Shown: positions 1-7,261 of the stretch, one piece after another
How positions within the stretch are numbered: position 1 is the first letter of the stretch
How the letters are laid out: every line of letters starts with the position of its first letter
Origin: Collybiopsis luxurians FD-317 M1
Lineage: Eukaryota; Basidiomycota; Agaricomycetes; Agaricales; Omphalotaceae
Direction of reading: 5' to 3'
Assembly (NCBI GenBank): GCA_000827265.1
Contig: KN834894.1
Span: 1 to 10,414, forward strand
DNA: 10,414 bases
Made by a program: the position numbers and the translations under genes
Notes under the pieces: model-generated
Told to the model about the DNA's origin: nothing
Seen by the model: the letters and a program-made list of their open reading frames with translations, nothing else
Databases searched by the model: none

Positions 1-396
1 ATGCTCAATGGAGGAGCAGTTTCATGGTCATCGAAAAGGCAGGATACAATTTCTTTATCCACTACAGAAGCGGAGTATATCACTCTCACCCATGCAGCAA
101 AAGAAGCAATTTGGTTTAGGAACCTTCTATCAGAAATTTTTGGTTCTATCACAACCCCTATTCAAGTTCTTTCAGATAATCAGTCCGCTATTGCCTTGGC
201 CAAAGATGATCGGTTCCATGCCCGGACCAAACACATTGATATTCGCTATCACTTTATTTGGTATGTAATTGAAGAAGGCAAAATACGTTTGACATATTGT
301 CCTACCGAGGATATGACAGCAGATATCTTCACTAAAGCCTTACCTTCTCTAAAGGCCAAACACTTCGCTACATCTATGGGACTCGCAAAGGTTTGA
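1..396 (+). CDS. Ty1/copia Pol, C-terminal RNase H region (partial)
   Basis: This is the last 131 residues of a Ty1/copia polyprotein, the RNase H domain that removes the RNA strand of the RNA-DNA hybrid during reverse transcription. Visible hallmarks are SSKRQDTISLSTTEAEY with the catalytic Glu, the DNQSAIALA motif with its catalytic Asp, the ARTKHIDIRYHF block, and the usual ending CPTEDMTADIFTKAL. The window opens on an ATG, but this is a mid-protein Met: integrase, reverse transcriptase and the first RNase H Asp must lie to the left. The frame is open to TGA at 394-396, directly before the polypurine tract, as in intact elements. No lesion is visible in this piece, so the element may be young; whether the rest is intact cannot be judged. 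Confidence 0.93.
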   Translation: MLNGGAVSWSSKRQDTISLSTTEAEYITLTHAAKEAIWFRNLLSEIFGSITTPIQVLSDNQSAIALAKDDRFHARTKHIDIRYHFIWYVIEEGKIRLTYCPTEDMTADIFTKALPSLKAKHFATSMGLAKV

Positions 397-403
397 AGGG
401 GAG
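397..403 (+). other. polypurine tract (plus-strand primer site)
   Basis: The purine run AGGGGAG follows the Pol stop codon at once and sits against the start of the LTR. In copia elements this position serves as the primer for plus-strand DNA synthesis. Confidence 0.7.
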
Positions 404-812
404 TATTGGATTATTATTAGGTATTCACAAGGTACAATTGGATATATCTATATATGGAACACTTTCTCGTAGTTGTACTATACTTATATTTATGTTCCCT
501 TGCTATCTCACACTGTTCTATCTTTAGTAGTAGTGTACTTATATCTCGTCCCACCATCACATCTCAGTTCTCATGATTCCTATCACATATACCCACTCTC
601 GTGTACTAGTTCTCATGATACTTAGTTACATGTTCTCATCTATCTTTTATCCAGCCAATGGTTGACTACGTATAACATTGTGTACTTGTATATAAAGCCA
701 CCTACATACATGAACAATCTAGTGGCGCTTTTTCCCCTTTTGATCTGTGTGATCAACTTAGTGCTGTGTGCACTTCAGCTAAAATTCATTCTCAAGTCCA
801 TAACCTCTAATA
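404..812 (+). mobile_element. 3' LTR of the copia element
   Basis: About 409 bp of non-coding DNA from TATTGGA, right after the polypurine tract, to CTCTAATA. The ends form a short imperfect inverted repeat (TATTGGA against TATTAGAG read on the other strand). A TATATAAA box lies near the 3' third. GTTCTCATGAT occurs twice, 43 bp apart. The right boundary is placed where kinase coding sequence on the opposite strand begins. An alternative end two bases later, at ACA, gives a more usual CA terminus. The 5' LTR is outside the window, so neither LTR identity nor the target-site duplication (CAGTA at 813-817 would be the candidate) can be checked. Confidence 0.72.
689..696 (+). promoter_or_regulatory. 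TATA box in LTR
   Basis: TATATAAA lies about 116 bp before the LTR end, the expected place for the U3 promoter that drives element transcription. Confidence 0.5.
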
Positions 813-2653
813 CAGTACTGTCCGGAAGAAGCTCTTCCGGGATCGGACTTCGAAGATCGCGAAAGGTTGTATTTTTGTCAACACCGAAAAAGAGATATGC
901 GTGGGCTATGGCTTCGCAAGACATGAATAAAGGAGTTCCCTATCAACAGTTCAGCATACTTAATGGAAGGACGTGAAATGAAAACAGAAACAAACCGTGC
1001 GAACATTGTGCTCTTTGCTGTCTTCCCGGGAAGTAGCATATTCCCAATCACCCACTATTCCCCGACCCTGATAGAAATATAAATTAGCGACACTAATGTC
1101 GCGATGCACCCACTGGCATAGTGGATGATTGAAAGAACTAGGGGACAGTTAGTGAGAGTTGTCGCATATTACGGTTCGCTTACCTTTCATAATCTTCGTC
1201 AGAGCGAGAGTGATATGATGTGGACTGGTTTCGTCGAAAAGTGTCGTAGCGTACTCCTCGAATAAAATGCGATAATGCACTCGCTCTGACACAAGATCTT
1301 TGGAAACAAGTCTTTCGGAAACCCCCCCGCCTGTCTATGTCCAGGTTCTCAATGAAACTATGGCCAATAGACTGTGACCCTGGGGAGGCGGATGTTTGGG
1401 GTTCAACTTCGAACGTTTGAGCTTTGCGAAGGTCAATGCCCCGAAGTATGACATTCGTCGTATGATCTACTTGGCCCAAAACTTCGACATGACAGTGAGC
1501 AAGAATGGTAAAGAGGCCGTCTTGAACTAGGTGGCGAAGCCCAGGTGCAAAGTGGAGGACACTCTCTAAAATCCTGTTGTGGATTTCTTGTTCCTCATCG
1601 CGATCAGTTTCCTGCCAGAGATTTTTGAGGACATGTTGTTGACCGTGTGCATCTTCAACTTCCCAGACTCGGACAGCACGACCAAGTGGGTTTTTGGTGG
1701 AGTGATTGGAGAGAGTTTCTAAGGTTCTATAAACTCGGCCTGAAATACCAATAAAGAACGCGCGATAGCCTCTTTCATTGACCAAGGCAGGCACGATGGT
1801 CGAATCCCAACCCATTTGTTCCGGAGAAGCGAAAGCGATAGCAAAAAAAAACTTCTACCAGGGAATAGGCGTCCTAGAAACAATTCACTTGACTAGAACG
1901 TCGAATAAAACATTGGAACATACCTCGAAAAAATTGAAGGGCTCGCCTTTCAATAGTGCACCCCGGTGAAGTAGCCATAGACTCAATGCGGTACCCTCAA
2001 TAGTGAATGCAAATGTGAAACGCCTAGCTGGGTCGGATGAAAGGAATTTCGACGCATCCGAGATTATCTTGCGTTGATTCTGATTATCTTGTGAACGAGG
2101 CAGACAAAAAAGTAAAGATTAAGGCACTTACATCTTCTACCAAAGCCTTATTGTTTTTCTTCTTCTACTCAGACGGCGCTGTAAAGTCATAAATAGAGTC
2201 GATCATGGGCTCGGAAAGTAGTTCTAGCATCTTGAAGGTTTCACCAGCGGAACAGCCATCCTTTTCCGCAGCCTTTTTCATCTGGGAATTCTCGAATTCT
2301 GAGTGTCCCCCGTCATTGGCAGCACTGCGTCTGGCCACGCTAAGTTTCCCCGTTCCGATTTCAGGGCTGTGTGTGTTCCCTGTCACTTTGAACTCGAAGT
2401 TGGCTTTCAGCTTGTCATCCAAAGCTACCGCTGCATTAACAACTTCGGTGAATATATCGGCGAGTGGGGTAAAGGTGGACTTCTCCGACCGAGTAGAGTC
2501 AGAGGGATCGTTGGCAAACTCCGCCCAGCGCTATGTCTCGATATTTTAGACGGATTTCTGCTTCAGTAGTTCGAGTATATCATCTGCGGTGACGATTGTG
2601 GAAGCAGCGGGAAGGACTTTGCGGAAATCCGAATGCGGGAGTGAAGCACACAT
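813..2653 (-). pseudogene. FunK1-type fungal protein kinase, broken and cut by the copia LTR
   Basis: Read on the minus strand, exon pieces join across GT-AG introns: 2653-2132, 2079-1924, 1854-1184, 1137-996 and 939-813. Introns are 52, 69, 46 and 56 bp; the third has CACTAAC before its CCCCTAG acceptor. Recognisable FunK1 blocks are DPARRFTFAFTIEG, the QMGWDST stretch, GRAVRVWEV, HVLKNLW with the ATP-site Lys, HYRILFEE, the catalytic loop WVHRDISVAN (HRD at 1106-1098), GDWEYA in place of DFG (from 1049), and RT/GTPLFMSCEAIA across the last intron. Lesions are in-frame TAA at 2548-2546, TAG at 2533-2531 and TAG at 2167-2165, a frameshift in the C7 run at 1322-1328, and a one-base loss just before 1112. 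The rest of the C-lobe is missing because the copia LTR begins at 812. The start at 2653 is the first sensible Met; introns are inferred. The family call is strong and the pseudogene status firm. Confidence 0.88.
822..840. repeat. hairpin with 8-bp perfect arms
   Basis: CCGGAAGA, AGC, TCTTCCGG form a perfect inverted repeat, 9 bp from the LTR edge. It lies inside kinase coding sequence, so it may simply be codons for an EELL-type stretch. Confidence 0.55.
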
Positions 2654-2911
2654 CGCCCGGGTGTAAGTATAGGTAGTGTTTCTCTTTGGCGATACGTGAA
2701 TAGAGATCAGTAAAGAGCTTCGACATTCATTACCCTTTCTCCCTTTTTTTTTGTCGTTAACAAATGGAATGTCGAGAAGTGGAAGGCGGAAAAGTGGAAG
2801 GTCGAAAACCGAGGGCCATATAACTATCGATATCCAAAAAAGGAAATAAGGACTTCTTGCACTTCTGAACATCCAACTACCTCGCCATACACGGCACTTC
2901 ACGCTCCTTCT
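2654..2911. promoter_or_regulatory. divergent intergenic region with TATA-like site
   Basis: This 258-bp gap separates the broken kinase (minus) from the small secreted-type ORF (plus). TATAAC at 2819-2824 lies 93 bp ahead of the first plus-strand ATG and could be its TATA element. An imperfect direct repeat of AAGTGGAAGG occurs around 2777-2802. The minus-strand frame stays open for much of the gap, but its sequence has no kinase features. Confidence 0.25.
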
Positions 2912-3286
2912 ATGCTCACTATGCTCACTATGTCCTTCAAGATCCTATACGCCATTCTATTCGCTCTCGCTAACGCTGAATCTGTTCTCGCCCATACTGC
3001 ATTAAAGGGTGCAGAGCTACATCTTCCGAAAACTCCTCCGCCCGCCGTATCCCAGTTCAATAAATATTTGATTCAATCGCAGGATGGTCCAAAACAGCTC
3101 AGCGAGGCTGGAAAAGTCTACAGTACTTTATTGTCGAAACTTCATTCAGCAGCAGTATCCGAAGTCATCTCCTCTATTCCGAGCATCCCTTCCCCTTTGG
3201 ACGTAGTCGCTCACCCTTGTTTTGCCTTAATTTGTCAGATAGTGATATACGAAATTTATCCAATGAAACTTGAAAAGGTACATTGA
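2912..3286 (+). CDS. hypothetical small protein with putative signal peptide
   Basis: An uninterrupted frame of 124 codons with no recognised domain. The 9-bp unit ATGCTCACT is present twice and followed by ATGTCC, giving three in-frame Met codons at 2912, 2921 and 2930. Starting at 2930 gives the best secretion signal: MSFK, then ILYAILFALANAESVLA, with a plausible cleavage before HTALKG. The body has a PPP turn, an amphipathic stretch (LSEAGKVYSTLLSKLHSAAVSEVI) and a hydrophobic C-terminal segment (CFALICQIVIYEI). GTAGTC near 3201 and GTACAT at 3279 could be splice donors, so the true 3' end may differ. It is divergent from the kinase relic. It could be a chance ORF; the signal-like N-terminus is the main argument for a real gene. 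Confidence 0.35.
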   Translation: MLTMLTMSFKILYAILFALANAESVLAHTALKGAELHLPKTPPPAVSQFNKYLIQSQDGPKQLSEAGKVYSTLLSKLHSAAVSEVISSIPSIPSPLDVVAHPCFALICQIVIYEIYPMKLEKVH

Positions 3287-3427
3287 GAAAAAAAGTGAAA
3301 AAATTAAATCTGTGCTCCCTGCAAGGCTCATCATCCCAATGAACGAGCCGCAAGGACACACTCCAAATCAGACTTGTACCGGAAAAGGGCAACCACGCTG
3401 GAATTCGAAAGCACTTGAAAAAATTTT

Positions 3428-3630
3428 CGACGTCTCGACATCAGCGATGTCACACATCTCGACGTCTCGATGTCAGCGATATTACACGTCTCGACGTCTC
3501 GATGTCAGCGATATTACACCTCTTGACATCTCGATATCGGGGAGGTTAAGCCGTCTCGGCATCTCGATATCTTTGATGTCATTACATGCCGAAGTCTCGA
3601 CATCGCCGATAAATAATCTCGGCGAGATTA
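3428..3630. repeat. ~32-bp minisatellite, about six units
   Basis: Units begin at 3428, 3460, 3492, 3524, 3557, 3590 and, partially, 3620. The spacing is 32, 32, 32, 33, 33 and 30 bp. The core is CGACGTCTCGAYRTCAGCGA followed by an AT-richer tail such as TATTACACGTCT. Units 2 and 3 are nearly identical; outer units are more diverged, the usual pattern for a tandem array growing in its middle. A frame reads through part of the array but gives only a drifting S/T/R-rich sequence and is not considered coding. Confidence 0.85.
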
Positions 3631-3634
3631 TTTA
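3610..3634. repeat. 25-bp near-perfect palindrome
   Basis: The 12-bp arm TAAATAATCTCG at 3610-3621 and its exact complement at 3623-3634 are separated by a single G. It closes the minisatellite: the inner CTCGGCGAG resembles the repeat core, while the AT outer part is unique. It could extrude as a cruciform, be a dyad binding site, or mark the end of a small mobile element. Confidence 0.8.
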
Positions 3635-4008
3635 ATAAATTCTGCATATTTTTGCGCCGGAGTTTGATTGACAAAATTTTAAAAATACACAGGCAGGCCA
3701 GTGAGCCAATATTTTAAATGATACCTTACCCATTGCAAAGCAAATATTCTAAAAAATCCCAGTGAAAATAGGCTACATAATGTTCATACAGTAGCCCAAT
3801 AAATAATTGAATATTAGTTTTACAATTCTTAGTGGGGCAATTCTGACTTGCCAGTGGCATTGTTTCAAGCCTAATGGCACCAAACTTTGGTCAAGGCTAT
3901 AATAAATTACACTTGCATTGCCCCATATTTGTCTAATTAAAAATATTGTAAATCTATATTAAATTGTTGCGGGGCAGTGATTGAGAGCTTTTTTTTTCTC
4001 AGCCTCTG
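3635..4008. other. AT-rich non-coding DNA
   Basis: About 370 bp of AT-rich sequence with no coding signature on either strand. TGGGGCAAT at 3833-3841 and its complement ATTGCCCCA at 3917-3925 form a 9-bp inverted repeat around 75 bp, with TGGCATTG and GCCAGTG-like words repeated nearby. This may be a decayed small transposon, but no target duplication could be identified. Confidence 0.4.
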
Positions 4009-4009
4009 G

Positions 4010-5410
4010 ATTACCTTAACATGTTCCCCCACCCGTAATCGTGAATTCCCCGCAGTGTGAGCCGGTAAAGTTATGGGATCCGATCCCGACCATCTCCTCG
4101 GATATAATCGGAGAGAGAAAGGGGCCATAAGACGCCTGCTCTTCCCCGCTACCTGGATTTGCTTGCTCGGTTCCGGCTCGTTGCCTTCCTTTGTATCGCC
4201 CTCCATCCATTTTCTGATCCCTCTTGTTTGTGTTCTCCTGCGGCCTTTGCCAGCGTCAAATTCACCGCTTCAGCAACTTCTATGTCATTGGGGAATTGGC
4301 CATCCACAAGAAGAAACTTGATTTGTTGGTCGGAGGCGTGGTCAATACTTGCAGTCAAGCATTTTTGGGTTCTTGCCACAGGTATGTTGCTTTCGCTCTT
4401 CACTTTGTACAATATTCTCATCGATACCTATCAACCCGGAGTTTTTTTACTGTTATACCTTCCAATTGAGTGACGAAGTTTCGTATCTATGCTGGGGGAA
4501 ATCGATTTTTGTAGCGAAAGGGCTTTTCCGTTGCGTAGACACTGGTCATCTTAATTCACAAAATCGATAACTGATCAGCTTTTCTATTCAGTGGTCTCGC
4601 AGAGTCTCATCGAAGGGAACTATGACCTCCTCCCCCGATCTATCAAATCTCTCAACTAGGATATTTTCGAGGCTTGTCTATCGATTTATAGGTGTATATT
4701 GTCCCAGCGAACTCGCGTAATACTACCTCAAAGTAGCTAAATCCTCCTTGGAATCCTCAACAATGTGCAGACACGCATTCGCGCTTGAATTTCTATGCAA
4801 ACCCATATCAAGTGCAGGCGATGTTTATGCTAAGACGTACTGGAGAATGATGCGAAGCGTGATTAGATTGAGATTTAAAAGACTTGAGGGAGGTTATAAA
4901 GGGGAGGGGAGATTGCTCGAGTTGTTGTTGCCCTTGCAGTCCGGGATCGAGAGCATGTAGAGTTGGACAACAGGATGGAGGCGAAGGGATCATTTGATTG
5001 CATGTGGGTTTAGATGCGAGCTTTGTAGGATATGACTTCATCTGTACTTTGCGGGACTTGTGGTCCATTATTCGCCCTTGCGCGTTCAGATAGGTATGTT
5101 CCGCCGGTTCGTCGATTCCGGCTAGGTTATTTCGAGTATCGAGCTGCCAACTATTTGTCCGGGTAGTATGTTTTGAGACGAGTTACAAGAGTTTAATCCT
5201 TTTTCGCTGTATTTCTGTATAACCACTTTTCTTCGTCGCCGGTTCCTCCCGTGTACCAGTTTTTCATGTATCGCAACTGCCGAAAGAATCTCTGATAAGA
5301 GTCAAGGATGAGATAAGATATCGATAAGATCAGTTGTGCCGCCCGGGACTTTCTGCCGGAACTCACTCTTACGCCAACTCAGTCAAATTCAGTCGATTTT
5401 CAGGCCTTGG
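4010..5410 (+). pseudogene. ACH1-type acetyl-CoA hydrolase, degraded copy A
   Basis: Members of this family move CoA between acetate and succinate or hydrolyse acetyl-CoA, usually in mitochondria, and are about 520 residues long. Copy A is assigned by family-like blocks and by parallel similarity to copies B and C. Exon 4256-4381 reads FSNFYVIGELAIHKKKLDLL then AFLGSCHR, matching the family's LDxAIVEATAI...LGSxVG region, and ends on a GTATGT donor. Next come GKSIFVAKGLFRCVDTG (about 4496-4546, family ADKxIVEVNT), GLAESHR (from 4593, family EGLHD), and RLLELLLPLQSG (to 4945, family LPPxLLPLQSGxGN). A remnant around the conserved Trp has TAG at 5011-5013 and another TAG at 5026-5028; ANSVKFSRFSG follows at about 5373-5405 (family ATSxKFSPxGF). 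No single frame is open across these blocks. The 3' third of the gene is absent. The N-terminal limit near 4010 is weak. Confidence 0.68.
5294..5328 (+). promoter_or_regulatory. GATAAG cluster in copy A
   Basis: GATAAG occurs at 5294, 5312 and 5323. GATA-family zinc-finger regulators bind this word in fungi. Copy C has a matching cluster, so it may have been part of the ancestral locus, possibly inside an intron. Function is unproven. Confidence 0.3.
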
Positions 5411-5494
5411 TGGTCAGGACGCTCTGATACCCTGCTATATTGCCTCGTACCTGTCCCTCGTTGTGGTTCCTTACCCGCAGATGGCTTTGCGCTC

Positions 5495-6990
5495 AGCTAA
5501 TCTTCAATCACCGTCCTTGCCGCACCATTGGTTTTGGCCCCAGGGACGTCGGTTGGCGCTACCCCAATCTGCAACACCCGTATACCCAATCTCGAGGGTT
5601 TACACGACATCAATGATCATTCCTCCCACCCCACCGCCACATCGGTTCAAGCGCCATACCTGTCGATCCAGAATGACTTTTAGCGATTATTGAGAGTCCC
5701 AAACCGCATAACACAGGCTCGAATGCGCCGGAAAATGATGAGAGTAGGGCAATTTCGAGGCATTTGATAGAGCTTTTAGAGGGGGAGGTTGGCCAAGTCA
5801 CCATTGCCTTTGCAATCGGGGATGGGGAATGTAGCGAATTCGATCATTGGAGGGCCGGCTGAGGGTCCATTCGATAATGTGCAGGTTTAGATGGAGGTGC
5901 TACCAGGTACGAAGTACTTGATGATTTTGGTTTTATTGGATTATTGAAATGCAATTACAACTGCGCATGAATAGATACGTTCCTACGGTACTTTGATTTC
6001 AGCAAGTTGGATCTCGCTACAGCGACATCTATCAAATTCAGCCCGGATGGTTTGATCGCTTTAAGTTTTACAAGAGTGCATTCCATTCTCGTGTTCATAC
6101 CTCGATTCCCTCATCAAATATCTAATCCCTTGCAGACGGGTCGAACGACAAGACCGACTCCTCCTTCATTCCCAGCAACTCGCCAGCTCCCCCGAGATCA
6201 TCCGTCGAATGGGAATCAAAGCAATGTTAGTCGATATCTCTGGGCATGCGAATTCGACGAATGCACCTGGGTCGAACACGCCGTTAGTCTGCATCTTTGG
6301 GCCTGCAAATTCGACAAATGAACTTGGGTTGAGGTGAGTATCGACCATTTTTTGAGTGTAGATTCTGACTTTTCTTCTATTCTTTGGGTTCGGATAAACT
6401 CAGAATGTTGAATTGGTTAGGGGTCCCGGGTTCTGCTGATTTTTTGAGGGATGCAAAAGATTTCGATTATGCATACACCGTCTACATGAGTTGTGGTCTT
6501 TTTTTACTGTCCGTTTTTCGTTTTATTTAGGTAGTAATGGCACTAACTGTCAACCCGTCTCACATGCCATTTTCTAGTTGACTCAGCAAGGATGATCCGA
6601 CAGGGATAAGCTGCATCGAGCCCTTTGCCTCGCAGGTTGATCAGACCGGTGAGTTTACATATATCGTGTGGTCATCTCCGTTCATCTGCCCTACTCATCC
6701 CTAAAAAAATATTTCCTCGCATCCTCGGCACTCGTTCTAGAGCACGGCCTGGACGTTGTCATCGAACGAGGTCTCGCTGATTTCCGTGGCTTATCACCAC
6801 GCAAACGATCCAAAGTAATTATCGAGAAATGCACGCATCCAGATTATAAAGATTTGTTCTGAGAGGTAAGTTGGAAATTTGAGCTCGATGTATGATAATA
6901 GTTCACTGATGGGGCTTCATCGTCGAGCATATTATGATTTCCCGAATGTCTAAAGAGAGGTGCAGACCATGAGCCGCACATACTCACTGT
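5495..6990 (+). pseudogene. ACH1-type acetyl-CoA hydrolase, degraded copy B (best preserved)
   Basis: This copy makes the family call secure. In order it shows: LAPGTSVGATP (5534-5566) running with a deletion into NTRIPNLEGLHDI (5573-5611); IGSSAIPVDPE, stop TGA 5674-5676, LLAIIESPKPHNTG and NAPENDESRAISRHLIE; LPLQSGMGNVANSIIGG and EGPFDNVQV with TAG at 5888-5890 where Trp is expected; KLDLATATSIKFSPDG from 6004, with a one-base loss at about 6050 before FDRF; LLLHSQQLASSPEIIRRMG and GHANSTN (to 6262); MLNWLGVPGSADFLRDAK (6405-6458); frameshift to SIMHTPST with TGA 6487-6489 for the expected Arg; SKDDPTGISCIEPFASQ (6595 on); EHGLDVV and [15 protein letters not shown], then [10 protein letters not shown] (6741-6859); and ECLKRGADHEPHIL (6944-6985). 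Introns 6334-6403 and 6649-6740 keep phase. The first ~170 residues are missing. Clearly non-functional. Confidence 0.9.
6242..6338 (+). repeat. 57-bp internal tandem duplication in copy B
   Basis: GGGCATGCGAATTCGACGAA at 6242 recurs, slightly diverged, at 6299. It doubles the family's HANSTN block, giving GHANSTNAPGSN and then GPANSTNELGL. The splice donor GTGAGTA at 6334 sits at the end of the second unit. Confidence 0.7.
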
Positions 6991-7261
6991 ACGTCTTACC
7001 GTACCGTAATTTTTCCTTCGTATCGGATATCCTGATTTCGGAGCTTCCATCATTCGTTCCCGGAGAACGCATTGAAGTTTCATACAGTATGAACTTTTTG
7101 GAACATGGTCATATAAAGGTGAAAAGGTGGGATTGAGGGGATCGATGGACGATAGCGGTATCAACGGGTGTGGCGGCGATCGAGAGATGAAGTTTACGAA
7201 GTAGTAACTGTGACCTGCCGACCCAACATGAGGCAATTACTATTAATGACATCGCGAATGG
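6991..7261. other. spacer between ACH1 copies B and C
   Basis: No clear gene. It may contain the unrecognised last codons of copy B after the HEPHIL block (a GTACGT donor-like word is at 6989) and a decayed 5' part of copy C. Long minus-strand frames here have no recognisable features. Confidence 0.35.

Noticed and set aside
662..976. 104-codon plus frame spanning LTR and kinase antisense.
   Set aside because: It crosses the LTR boundary and is antisense to the FunK1 exon encoding GTPLFMSCEAIA.
2205..2569. Two plus-strand frames opposite the kinase 5' exon.
   Set aside because: Shadows of the kinase exon, which has the same-strand continuity with conserved FunK1 blocks.
2546..2902. 118-codon minus frame as an independent gene.
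   Set aside because: Only its last ~35 codons (from Met at 2653) belong to the kinase; the upstream part looks like untranslated, low-complexity sequence.
3428..3630. CRISPR-like array.
   Set aside because: The 32-bp units are contiguous with no unique spacers, and the genome is eukaryotic.
3270..3635. 121-codon plus frame through the minisatellite.
   Set aside because: Its sequence follows the repeat unit with drifting frame (the period is not a multiple of three) and has no protein character.
4016..4421. Minus-strand frames in copy A (e.g. one with LVDGQFPNDIEVAEAVN) and related minus-strand frames at 7109-7393 in copy C.
   Set aside because: They resemble each other only because the underlying DNA is duplicated. 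The plus strand gives the ACH1 reading with matching introns.
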